A stretch of DNA of 11,222 nucleotides from Flavobacteriales bacterium (GTDB lineage: Bacteria; Bacteroidota; Bacteroidia; UBA10329): contig DMRV01000265.1 of the NCBI GenBank assembly GCA_003456455.1, positions 1-11,222 of the forward strand. Direction: 5' to 3'. Positions 1 through 6,802 of the stretch are shown one piece after another (the stretch's first letter is position 1; each line of letters opens with the position of its first letter). The notes under the pieces were generated by a model. The model was not told the origin of the DNA. It saw only the letters and a list, made by a program, of their open reading frames with translations, and did not search any database. The position numbers and the translations under genes were made by a program.

Positions 1-19
1 TTAAGATTTTGGAGCAGAA

Positions 20-565
20 CTAAGCTAAACCTGACCACCAGTCAGAATCAACTTCTTTTCCCAGTTCTTGTATTTCCCCAATACGAGGAGTAGAAACTGC
101 TAGGTTTTTATTTTTTGCCTCAGTTGTAAACCTCTCAATCGGTTCTTTCCAAGGATGAAGAGCTAACACAAACCCGCCCCAATGAACAGGTGTAGCAACT
201 TTTACATTTACATCTAAGGCAGCCTGAACGTTTTCCTCTGGGTGAAGATGAATTTGTCTCCACAGCTCATTGTACTGACCGTTTTCCATAAACGCGTGGT
301 CAAATGGCCCTAAACGTTTACCAATTTCCTTGAAATGCTCTCCGTAGCCACCATCGCCAGACCAAAATATGTTGTGCGCTGGAGATTTAAAAACCCAGCC
401 ACCCCAAAGGGTTTGTTGTCTATCAAAAGGTCCACGACCAGTAAAGTGACGAGATGGTGTGTATGTGATTTTTACTCCATCGAAATCTAACTCTTGCCAC
501 CAAACGAATTCGGTGATTTGAGAAGATGGAATTTTCCGTTTTGTTCCAATATTCTTCCATGAAGA
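20..565 (-). pseudogene. MBL-fold metallo-hydrolase (UlaG / NAPE-PLD-like), 5'-truncated
   Basis: The minus-strand frame is open for 181 codons from just after a TAA (566-568) to a TAG at 20-22. It reads as the C-terminal half of the metallo-beta-lactamase-fold family related to UlaG and N-acyl-phosphatidylethanolamine phospholipase D. Seen in order: EFVWWQELDFDGV, TPSRHFTGRGPFDR, FWSGDGGYGEHFKEIG, IHLHPEENVQAALD and PVHWGGFVLALHPW. The metal-ligand His of RHF, Asp of SGD and His of PVHW are all present. The N-terminal half, with the HxHxDH site and about 150 or more residues expected from the family, is absent. The first in-frame ATG is internal (287-289, within HAFMENG), so a protein starting there would lack most of the active site. 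No frame further upstream resumes the family sequence. I infer a 5'-deleted pseudogene; a local assembly join is the alternative. Confidence 0.8.
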
Positions 566-660
566 TTAAATGTAGTTAACGTTATACATGAAAAAAACTT
601 AGTGGAAATAGGGTCACATGAAAACTTCGAGATCGACCCATTTTCTCTATCAGTCATGAC

Positions 661-691
661 TTTAACAACCACATGAACTCATATATATTTG
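661..691 (+). promoter_or_regulatory. Bacteroidota-type promoter for the envelope cassette
   Basis: TATATTTG at 684-691 is an exact match to the TAnnTTTG -7 box of the Bacteroidota primary sigma factor. TTTA at 661-664 lies exactly 19 bases upstream, the usual spacing for the -33 TTTG element (3 of 4 bases match). Transcription would start near 697, leaving a leader of about 55 bases before the ATG at 752. The rest of 566-751 shows nothing else I can support. Confidence 0.5.
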
Positions 692-751
692 AGAAACCGA
701 AGGGGTTAATGAGACAGAACCAAAATCAAGTACTGTATAAACGATAAACAA

Positions 752-1471
752 ATGAAAAACCACATTCTTACAACAGCATTGCTCTTTGCAACAATCATTG
801 CCACAGCGCAAACAGAAGAACAAGCAGAAGCCGCTCTGGCTCCAAGAAACAACCATAAGACAGCAGCAGAGGTGCAAATGCGCTTTGGATTGAACAATGG
901 ACAGACCGTTGTGTCTCCTTATCTGAAATTCAGATTCTTTGCTAAACCGAATCTTGCAATAAGAACTGGTCTGGGTCTTATGTACTTAGACTCGACAATA
1001 AATTTCCGAGAAAATGCTGATGGAACGGGGTCGCTTGGGACCTACAAGTCATCAAACTTTACATTGCTTTTCCCAATAGGTATGGAGTTTCATTTTAAGC
1101 AGAGTGAAAAGCTATCACCTTATGCAGGTTTCGACCTAATCTTTGGTTATGGACAAACGAAAGGAACAGGTACCCGAGCAGACGATTCCAGCTTCATTGG
1201 TATCGGTTATCAAGAGCAAAGCACCGCATCAAGTATTACCTACGGTATCAATGCCATATTGGGGGTTGATTGGTATTTCATACCTAGACTTTACGCAGGA
1301 GCAGAGGTTGGTTTTGGTCTAAGCGGAACAAGCCAAATGCGTGGAACCACGGAAATAACGGTACCTGATTTTTTTGGTACGGTGACCACTACATCCACAA
1401 CAGAACCATCCAGCACAATTTCCTTTGGCAATAACTTCCAAGCAGGTATAAGATTGGGTTGGAGATTTTAA
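752..1471 (+). CDS. Outer-membrane beta-barrel protein (OmpA-barrel-like)
   Basis: This 239-residue protein has a clear signal peptide (MKNHILTT, then a hydrophobic stretch) with likely cleavage after ATA at residue 19. The mature part alternates short amphipathic strands with loops rich in Gly, Ser and Thr, for example VVSPYLKFRFF, LAIRTGLGLMYL, LLFPIGMEFHF, YAGFDLIFGYG, YAGAEVGFGLSG and FQAGIRLGWRF. It ends in an aromatic Phe, the usual signal for insertion by the BAM complex. Size and strand count fit an eight-stranded barrel of the Bacteroidota 'outer membrane protein beta-barrel' type. Such proteins often anchor or stabilise the envelope, but no ligand or activity can be read here. A Thr/Ser-rich low-complexity loop (TVTTTSTTEPSSTIS) precedes the last strand. 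It is the first gene of an apparent operon: a lipoprotein follows after 49 bases. The start is the ATG that begins the signal peptide. Confidence 0.8.
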   Translation: MKNHILTTALLFATIIATAQTEEQAEAALAPRNNHKTAAEVQMRFGLNNGQTVVSPYLKFRFFAKPNLAIRTGLGLMYLDSTINFRENADGTGSLGTYKSSNFTLLFPIGMEFHFKQSEKLSPYAGFDLIFGYGQTKGTGTRADDSSFIGIGYQEQSTASSITYGINAILGVDWYFIPRLYAGAEVGFGLSGTSQMRGTTEITVPDFFGTVTTTSTTEPSSTISFGNNFQAGIRLGWRF

Positions 1472-1520
1472 GACGTATCGGCTCACATCCAAAAAGATAA
1501 ATCCATAAACAAACAGTACT

Positions 1521-1832
1521 ATGAAGTTTTTTAATTCAAAAAATCGAATATGTTCATTGCCGCAATTAGGTCTGTTGATTCTAGCATTGATAGCGGTAGG
1601 TTGTAGTAAAGAGCCGGAAGGCTGCTGCGACTGCCGTGAGGCTTCCTCTCCAGCTGTCCAGCAGCTAGGTGTTTTCTGTGAATCCACATCATCACCAGAC
1701 CCAAATTCAGGAAACGAATATTTGTGGGAAGACCTTGTCGATGATTTGAGTCAATCAGGAATTGACTTCGGAGATGGCTGGGATGGTTTTGCTGCTACTG
1801 TTAACAGCGGTAGTGAATGTATCTGCGATTAA
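1521..1832 (+). CDS. Small cysteine-patterned lipoprotein
   Basis: I do not recognise a family for this 103-residue protein. It begins with a basic and hydrophobic signal (LGLLILALIAVGC) whose Cys28 sits in a lipobox, so it is probably lipid-anchored in the envelope. The mature part is short, acidic and unusual in its cysteines: Cys35, 36 and 38 form CCDC, Cys53 stands alone, and Cys100 and 102 form CIC one residue before the end. The arrangement 3-1-2 recurs in the 82-residue lipoprotein at 8117. Six periplasmic cysteines suggest disulfides or metal binding, but neither is shown. The gene lies 49 bases after the barrel protein and only 8 bases before the FISUMP lipoprotein, so the three are probably co-transcribed. 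Confidence 0.75.
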   Translation: MKFFNSKNRICSLPQLGLLILALIAVGCSKEPEGCCDCREASSPAVQQLGVFCESTSSPDPNSGNEYLWEDLVDDLSQSGIDFGDGWDGFAATVNSGSECICD

Positions 1833-1840
1833 CCTGAATA

Positions 1841-2899
1841 ATGAAAAACACTACCACACTACTTACTATGGCCGTGCTTTTATCTGCTTGCGCAGGGCAG
1901 GCAGACATGCCAACGGTAACTACAGATGAAGTAACAGCTATAACCTACAACAGCGCCACGGTAAATGCTACTGTAACAGACGATGGCGGAGCGCCCATAG
2001 AAGCAAGAGGCGTGTGCTACAGCACCAGCCCTCAACCATCTTTAGACAATGGAACTTGCACAAGCAACGATAGAGGCACAGGTTCTTTCAGTGCGGCAAT
2101 TGAAAATCTGGATACCGGCCAAGTTTATTACACAAGAGCTTATGCGACCCACTCTGAGGGTACGGGATATGGCAATGACATTCAGCTACAATTACTGGGA
2201 GGTGATGAAATATTTAATCCCAATCTAACGTATGGAACCCTTATTGATCTAGAGGGAAATGATTATGCTACAATAGTTATAGGTACACAGGAGTGGATGG
2301 CAGAGAACCTGCGTGTCTGTAAATATGCTAATGGAGATATGATTCCCAATATTACTGACGATGAACAGTGGGATGGCTTGGCAACTGCAACTGGTGCTTG
2401 GTGTCATTACGATAATGATAGCCAGTACGAAAACCCTTATGGTAAGATTTACAATGCAGCTGCTGTAGCCGATTCCCGCGGTGTTTGTCCAGCGGGTTGG
2501 CACGTGCCTACGCATGCCGAATGGTGTGTGCTCGAGAAATATCTGGATCCTATGGCTAAGGATAGTGCGGATCCCAGTATAGGCCCGCGATCATTTGTAG
2601 CAGGAGGAAAGCTAAAAAGCACAGGAAGCCAACACTGGTATAGTCCCAATTCAGGTGCCACTAACGAGAGCGGATTTTCTGCCCTTCCTGGTGGAGGAAG
2701 ATTTTACCAACCCAATGGTTTTGTGGGTTTAACAGGGTCGGGGGGATGGTGGACATCATCAACCCCGAATGGTCCAATCGACCCGGGATTTATTAATCAC
2801 GTTGGCTCACGAGGTCTATTTTCGAATAATGGTGAAATATGGCTAAACTGGAATGTCTCAAATAAGATAGGCGCGTCTATCCGCTGCATTAAAGATTGA
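1841..2899 (+). CDS. FISUMP-domain lipoprotein
   Basis: A 352-residue lipoprotein: the signal peptide ends in LLSAC with lipid Cys17. Residues about 24-118 form a Bacteroidota surface repeat of fibronectin-III-like character, with ITYNSATVNATVT, DGGAPIEARGVCYS and YYTRAYATHSEGTGYG. Residues about 130-350 are a FISUMP domain (Fibrobacter succinogenes major paralogous domain). This is shown by IGTQEWMAENL, YGKIYNAAAV, GVCPAGWHVPTHAEW, GGKLKSTG, ESGFSALPGGGRF, GGWWTSS and the final ASIRCIKD. FISUMP proteins are secreted or surface-exposed and often occur as paralogue sets; their biochemical role is unknown. It is probably the third gene of the cassette starting at 752. A truncated paralogue of its N-terminus lies about 100 bases downstream (3006), so the locus once held tandem copies. 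Confidence 0.9.
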   Translation: MKNTTTLLTMAVLLSACAGQADMPTVTTDEVTAITYNSATVNATVTDDGGAPIEARGVCYSTSPQPSLDNGTCTSNDRGTGSFSAAIENLDTGQVYYTRAYATHSEGTGYGNDIQLQLLGGDEIFNPNLTYGTLIDLEGNDYATIVIGTQEWMAENLRVCKYANGDMIPNITDDEQWDGLATATGAWCHYDNDSQYENPYGKIYNAAAVADSRGVCPAGWHVPTHAEWCVLEKYLDPMAKDSADPSIGPRSFVAGGKLKSTGSQHWYSPNSGATNESGFSALPGGGRFYQPNGFVGLTGSGGWWTSSTPNGPIDPGFINHVGSRGLFSNNGEIWLNWNVSNKIGASIRCIKD

Positions 2900-3005
2900 A
2901 AATGAGGTTCTGTCGCGTTAATCAGGTGAAATCATGATAGGTGCAAGAAAGGTAATCAAGCAATAATCCCATCTCGCTTTAATAATAGGAGTTGTCTACT
3001 TGCAA

Positions 3006-3290
3006 ATGAAAAATACCACCATACTATTTGCAATAGCTGTGCTCCTATCTTCTTGCGCTACGCAGGTAGAGCTGCCAACTGTAAGAACAGATGATGTAAC
3101 AGATATAACCTACAATAGTGCTACGGTAAATGCCACCGTTACATACGATGGTGGTGCGCCCGTTGAGGCCAGAGGTGTATGCTATAGCCAAAGCGGTTTC
3201 AAAACCGAGACCAGTATTGGCGCCTGTCACAACGGCAATCCTTCCTTTTTGAGAAGGCATTACATTCAAATTAAAGTCTGGCATGCTTAA
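3006..3290 (+). pseudogene. Truncated paralogue of the FISUMP lipoprotein N-terminus
   Basis: From the ATG at 3006 the first 61 residues match the N-terminus of the gene at 1841 (about 47 of 61 identical by eye), including the lipobox LLSSC with Cys17, the TYNSATVNATVT stretch and EARGVCYS. At the DNA level the two differ at many third positions, so the duplication is not recent. After the Ser codon at 3186-3188 similarity stops at once. The frame then runs on for about 33 residues of unrelated sequence, which is the antisense of a dehydrogenase gene, to a stop ending at 3290. The FISUMP domain is completely missing. ATG 3006 is preferred over an upstream TTG at 3000 because it aligns exactly with the intact copy's MKNTT. 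A short lipid-anchored peptide might still be made, but I call it a gene remnant. Confidence 0.8.
3189..3284 (-). pseudogene. Short-chain dehydrogenase (SDR) N-terminal fragment
   Basis: Starting at the ATG on 3282-3284, the minus strand reads MPDFNLNVMPSQKGR followed by IAVVTGANTGLGFETALA. TGANTGLG is the TGxxxGxG dinucleotide-binding motif at the start of the Rossmann fold of classical SDR oxidoreductases. Only about 32 residues survive of a family usually near 250-330. At about 3188 the sequence becomes the antisense of the lipoprotein paralogue, and the frame continues through that unrelated sequence to 3045. The gene lay 48 bases downstream of the START-domain gene on the same strand and may have been its operon partner. 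The product cannot be functional: the catalytic Tyr-Lys region is lost. Confidence 0.75.
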
Positions 3291-3332
3291 GAGTTTAAGT
3301 GTACCAAACACTAGAAAACATGTTCTCTTCGG

Positions 3333-3962
3333 CTAGGGCTGAATGAAACTGAAAGTCTGTCCTTGATAGCGTTCAAGCTTCACCAATTCATGGAAGTTAG
3401 TGAGAAGCTTAAGCGGGTTCTCTTCCACAACAGAGTTGGCTAACCACGTTGGAATATTTCCGCCAGGTTCGCCATGGAAATAGTAATCTAAACTGGTGTG
3501 AGTGGCATCAACACGTTTGAAAGTCCATGTACCACCACCTTTAGACAAGCGGATGTATTTATCTTGAACGGGATACGCATCAGGAACCATCTTCGCATCA
3601 ACCAACAGCGTTTGAGTGGCGGCAGTGTAGGTATAGACCAATCGGAAAGCACCATCACGATCCGTTACAGGCCAAGGCGCATCCATTTCTAAATAATGCA
3701 CTTGATCGTTCTCAGATTGTGAGATTTTCTTGGCAATCTTAGTATCCGGAAAGAGGTCAGTTAAATGGTCAATGTCGCGCAAAATGGCGGCACATATTTC
3801 CAACGAAGCATTAAAAGTGGTAGTAGCTTTGATGGCTTTCAGTCCAGAACCTTCTACATGTTTGGTGTAAACCTTAATATCGTTTTTGTCTTTTTTTAAC
3901 TCCCAATCACCATCGTGAAAGGGAAGGAAAGCAATGAGCAGAAGTAAAGAAAGGGCTTTCAT
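3333..3962 (-). CDS. START-domain (SRPBCC-fold) lipid-binding-like protein
   Basis: A 209-residue protein with a short hydrophobic N-terminus (MKALSLLLLIAFLPF), probably an export signal. It is followed by one START-type domain covering nearly the whole chain: DWELKKDKNDIKVYTKHVEGSG, a helix with AAILRDIDHLTDLFPD, then YLEMDAPWPVTDRDGAF, GGGTWTFKRVD and TSLDYYFHGEPGGNIPTWLAN, and a long C-terminal helix. WPVTDRD and the PGG-IP-WLAN motif are hallmarks of bacterial START proteins in Bacteroidota. START domains bind a hydrophobic ligand such as a lipid in a helix-grip pocket; the ligand here is unknown. Its ATG overlaps the purN stop by 4 bases (ATGA), so translation is probably coupled to purN. 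The truncated SDR gene follows downstream. Confidence 0.85.
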   Translation of the reverse strand: MKALSLLLLIAFLPFHDGDWELKKDKNDIKVYTKHVEGSGLKAIKATTTFNASLEICAAILRDIDHLTDLFPDTKIAKKISQSENDQVHYLEMDAPWPVTDRDGAFRLVYTYTAATQTLLVDAKMVPDAYPVQDKYIRLSKGGGTWTFKRVDATHTSLDYYFHGEPGGNIPTWLANSVVEENPLKLLTNFHELVKLERYQGQTFSFIQP

Positions 3963-4528
3963 GGGGTTATAAGATAACGTTCGATTTCAAGAGGAAAGTT
4001 AGCGTATTCCAACGCATGAATCTTCTCTGCTATTGTTTCGGGCGTATCTTTTTTGTCGATGGCACATTTTGACTGAGCCAAAATGCGTCCCTTATCGTAT
4101 TCCTTGTTTACGAGATGAATGGTTACACCCGTTTCGGTTTCGCCAGCTTCTTTTACAGCTCGGTGCACATGCATGCCGTACATGCCTTTTCCTCCATATT
4201 TTGGGAGAAGGGCAGGGTGAATGTTCATTATGCGGTCGGAATATGAATGAACCAAATTTTCCGGAACCAACCACATAAAACCGGCTAGAACAATCAGGTC
4301 TACTTTTTTTGAGTTCAACTTATTTAACACCTGATTCGTGTTGTAAAAAGTTTCTCGGTTAAACGTGTATGTTTCAACACCAACATTAGTGGCTTTGTCC
4401 AACACAGGCGCCTTCGAATTATTAGAAAGAACGAGAGATACCTCGATGGTTTTATGTCCCTTAAAATATTCGATTATCCGCGCGGCATTTGTGCCAGTAC
4501 CAGATGCGAATATGGCGATTCGTTGCAT
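3959..4528 (-). CDS. purN: Phosphoribosylglycinamide formyltransferase, folate-dependent (GAR transformylase)
   Basis: PurN transfers the formyl group of 10-formyltetrahydrofolate to GAR, the third step of purine synthesis, in the cytoplasm. This 189-residue protein begins MQRIAIFASGTGTN, whose SGTGTN loop binds the GAR phosphate. The folate site includes VDLIVLAGFMWLVP. The catalytic residues are Asn102 and His104 in MNIHPALLPKYGGKG, and Asp145 in YDKG. The closing DTPETIAEKIHALEY is also typical. Length is close to the usual 185-210 residues. The start at 4528 is chosen because family members begin at this MxRIAIFASG; the 13 codons possible upstream are unconserved. A TAnnTTTG box ends 4 bases before this ATG, suggesting little or no leader. 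It overlaps the START gene by 4 bases and is divergent from the DUF3604 gene, with 97 bases between them. Confidence 0.95.
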   Translation of the reverse strand: MQRIAIFASGTGTNAARIIEYFKGHKTIEVSLVLSNNSKAPVLDKATNVGVETYTFNRETFYNTNQVLNKLNSKKVDLIVLAGFMWLVPENLVHSYSDRIMNIHPALLPKYGGKGMYGMHVHRAVKEAGETETGVTIHLVNKEYDKGRILAQSKCAIDKKDTPETIAEKIHALEYANFPLEIERYLITP

Positions 4529-4532
4529 GCTA

Positions 4533-4540
4533 CAAATGTA
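4533..4540 (-). promoter_or_regulatory. TAnnTTTG -7 box before purN
   Basis: TACATTTG on the minus strand matches the Bacteroidota -7 consensus exactly and ends 4 bases before the purN ATG. No TTTG lies at the expected 19-base spacing; one lies 13 bases upstream (4554-4557). If used, transcription would start at or beside the start codon. Confidence 0.35.
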
Positions 4541-4625
4541 ATTGCTCTCTACGCAAAGTGGTAGCAACCGAGATTAAGCATTTGAATCTAATGCTTTGGT
4601 TATTTTGTGGCATTAACATTCTAAA

Positions 4626-6485
4626 ATGCACGGCCTCGTCTACATCTTTATATTGTTTCTCATAGCCACGTCTGGCTGTAAGGTGCAGGACTATAGAACC
4701 ATTCCTAATCGAGTATCGGATAAGAGTATACGGGCCGACAATTCCGCAGACAGTGCAAAACCAAATCCACTCAAAAACCTCTACTTCGGAGACCTTCACG
4801 TGCATACTGCGCTATCTGCAGATGCGTACATGAACGGCACGCTTACAAGTTCGGACCAAGCTTATCGTTTTGCAAAAGGCGAACCGATTACAATAGCTGG
4901 CAGAACAATGAAACTTAGACGACCGCTAGATTTTTGCGCAGTAACTGATCACGCAGAAGGCTTGGGTGAAATGTTCATGATTCAGCAGGAAGGTGCCACT
5001 GGACACAAGGCACTTATTCCCTCCTACATTCGAGGTATTTACAACCCAGATTCAACCGTTAACCACAAAAGACAACAGCAACTGGTTAATATCGGGGCCA
5101 AACGATTGAGAAACCCAAAGGAAATCACGCATCCATTCTTTTTCCGCGGATATGAAACAACCAAAAGCGGCTGGCAACTACACTTGGAGCAGACGGAAGC
5201 GAATTATCAACCGTATGAGTTTACAACGCTAGCAGGTTACGAATGGACCTTAGGGGCTGCAGCCACGCACATGCATCGCAACATCATTTTTCGGGATATG
5301 ATGGTGCCCGATTTACCGTTGAGTTCGTTTGAGCTGAAGAATGAAAACGACCTGTGGGATTGGCTTGCCGATATCTCTGATCAAGGCGCTACCGTTATGG
5401 CCATTCCGCACAATACCAATCTTTCTGATGGCGGCACGTTTACCGATTACGGTCCAAAACCAGATTCCATTAACTTAAGGAGAGCTCAGCTGCGGCAGCG
5501 GTTCGAGCGATTGGTTGAAGTGCATCAAATTAAGGGTAATTCCGAGGTCAGTGGACTGCTTTGGAAAAACGATGAGTTTGCCGATTTCGAAAACTATTCA
5601 GAGCACGACCCCATTGAACAGAATTACGTTCGGTATGCACTTAAGAAAGGACTGGAGCATCAAGAACACATGGGCATCAATCCGTTCAAGTATGGTTTAA
5701 TCGGCAGCACAGACAATCATGATGGTAATCCTGGTTCTACGGAAGAGACAGAATCCGAATCCAAAGAAAAGGCCGATAGTCTGAGGAATGCAGATTGGCC
5801 GCTTCAAACAGGCGGAGTCAAGAAAGTTTACGAGGTTGAAAATCCTGGCGGCCTGGTTGCTGTTTGGGCGGAAGCGAACACTCGCGAAAACATCTATGAC
5901 GCGCTAGACCGCAGAGAAGCCTACGCAACCAGTGGCAATCGCATTCAGGTTCGGTTTTTTGCCGGATACGGGTTCCAAGATTCCTATGCTTCGCATGATG
6001 AAATGCTGCGCGATGGTTATCAAAAAGGTGTGCCGATGGGCAGCGATTTTGAGTTGGTCAATAAGCAATCTCCCGAGTTCCTGATTTGGGCTGCGAAAGA
6101 CCCCGATTTCGCCACGCTAGACAGAGTTCAAGTGATAAAAGGATGGTACGAAGATGGAGCGCTTTATGAAGAAATCTATGATGTGGCACTTTCTGATGGA
6201 AGGAAATTGAACGAGGACGGAACGGTCCCAGACAACGGTGCTACTGTGAACATGGAAACGGGAGAATGGTCGTTCGACAAGGGAGACGAAGAACTCTTTG
6301 TCCATTGGCAAGACCCGTATTTCAATTCTGAAGTAAATGCATTTTACTACCTCCGCGTGTTAGAAGTCTCGACCGCAAGTTGGCGTTTGTTGGATCAGCT
6401 ACGCTACGGCATCAAGTACCCGGAAGGTGCCGAGTTGGTCATTCAAGAAAGAGCTTGGTCCTCTCCTATTTGGGTTGTTCATTGA
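4626..6485 (+). CDS. DUF3604 lipoprotein, PHP-like putative metal-dependent hydrolase
   Basis: A 619-residue lipoprotein (signal peptide ending ATSGC, lipid Cys18) of the DUF3604 family. The chain carries the pattern of a PHP-type metal-dependent phosphoesterase fold: FGDLHVHTALSADA (His58, His60), DFCAVTDHAEG (Asp108, His109), YEWTLGAAATHMHRN (around 205-219), AIPHNTNLSDGG (259-270), EVHQIKGNSE (298-307) and GLIGSTDNHDGNPG (357-370). These His/Asp/Glu clusters are what the family uses, by inference, to bind divalent metals. The C-terminal third (AREAYATSGNRIQVRFF-like region onward) is the conserved tail of the family, including VQVIKGWY and WQDPYFN. The substrate is unknown. Length is about normal for the family. 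It stands alone, divergent from purN, and is probably anchored in the envelope facing the periplasm or outside. Confidence 0.9.
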   Translation: MHGLVYIFILFLIATSGCKVQDYRTIPNRVSDKSIRADNSADSAKPNPLKNLYFGDLHVHTALSADAYMNGTLTSSDQAYRFAKGEPITIAGRTMKLRRPLDFCAVTDHAEGLGEMFMIQQEGATGHKALIPSYIRGIYNPDSTVNHKRQQQLVNIGAKRLRNPKEITHPFFFRGYETTKSGWQLHLEQTEANYQPYEFTTLAGYEWTLGAAATHMHRNIIFRDMMVPDLPLSSFELKNENDLWDWLADISDQGATVMAIPHNTNLSDGGTFTDYGPKPDSINLRRAQLRQRFERLVEVHQIKGNSEVSGLLWKNDEFADFENYSEHDPIEQNYVRYALKKGLEHQEHMGINPFKYGLIGSTDNHDGNPGSTEETESESKEKADSLRNADWPLQTGGVKKVYEVENPGGLVAVWAEANTRENIYDALDRREAYATSGNRIQVRFFAGYGFQDSYASHDEMLRDGYQKGVPMGSDFELVNKQSPEFLIWAAKDPDFATLDRVQVIKGWYEDGALYEEIYDVALSDGRKLNEDGTVPDNGATVNMETGEWSFDKGDEELFVHWQDPYFNSEVNAFYYLRVLEVSTASWRLLDQLRYGIKYPEGAELVIQERAWSSPIWVVH

Positions 6486-6519
6486 TTAAAAAAGGGTGAC
6501 GACAATTGCCACCACCCTT
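6486..6519 (-). terminator. Probable terminator for the minus-strand genes from 7885
   Basis: A 7-bp stem (AAGGGTG at 6492-6498 with CACCCTT at 6513-6519) encloses a 14-base loop. Read on the minus strand, the second arm runs directly into a T-run (the As of 6488-6493). No T-run follows on the plus strand, so it serves the minus strand best, although it lies just after the DUF3604 stop. Confidence 0.5.
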
Positions 6520-6541
6520 CCGTAGAAACTAACACCTTAGT

Positions 6542-6751
6542 TTATCTCGCTATAATTAATGGCTTAACGATTATTCCATTTTCGGAAACAACTCGAACAC
6601 TGTAATAACCCTCCGTTAAGCTCGAAACATTCAATTCTGCATTACTTACATGCTGAACTACCTGAATGAGAACCATCTGACCAACACTATTGAAGATTTC
6701 GATAAGATAGAGGCCACTCAAAGAGCTTACTAAATAGTCTTCACTCAAAGA
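6542..6751 (-). pseudogene. Orphan T9SS type A C-terminal sorting domain remnant
   Basis: The minus-strand frame between TAG (6752-6754) and TAA (6542-6544) reads as the second half of a Por/type IX secretion sorting domain: GLYLIEIFNSVGQMVL, then AELNVSSLTEGYYSVRVV and a basic tail KPLIIAR. The order 'IxIFNxxGQ - LxVSSLxxGYYxVxV - terminal R' is characteristic. There is no ATG and no cargo domain. The usual N-terminal PNP motif is not visible. The frame is the same as that of the TPR protein ending at 6803, separated by the stops TAA (6803-6805) and TAG. It is either a sorting domain lost from that gene by stop mutations or a relic of another secreted protein. A 68-residue protein from a TTG at 6746-6748 is unlikely. 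Confidence 0.6.
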
Positions 6752-6802
6752 CTAATATCTTTCATCTGGTCGTGAATCACCATCTTCAACTCTGAGAGTT
6801 TC

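Noticed and set aside
20..289. A free-standing 89-residue gene beginning at the ATG on 287-289.
   Set aside because: The same frame continues upstream to 565 with clear MBL-family sequence, so this ATG is an internal Met of a truncated gene.
487..672. A 61-residue minus-strand ORF.
   Set aside because: It overlaps the MBL remnant in another frame and shows no domain-like pattern.
3000..3005. A TTG start for the truncated lipoprotein.
   Set aside because: The ATG at 3006 aligns exactly with the start of the intact paralogue at 1841.
3045..3311. An 88-residue minus-strand protein.
   Set aside because: Only residues encoded by about 3189-3284 resemble an SDR; the rest is antisense of the lipoprotein paralogue. 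It is an accidental fusion frame.
4033..4278. An 81-residue plus-strand ORF inside purN.
   Set aside because: It lies wholly antisense to the conserved purN sequence.
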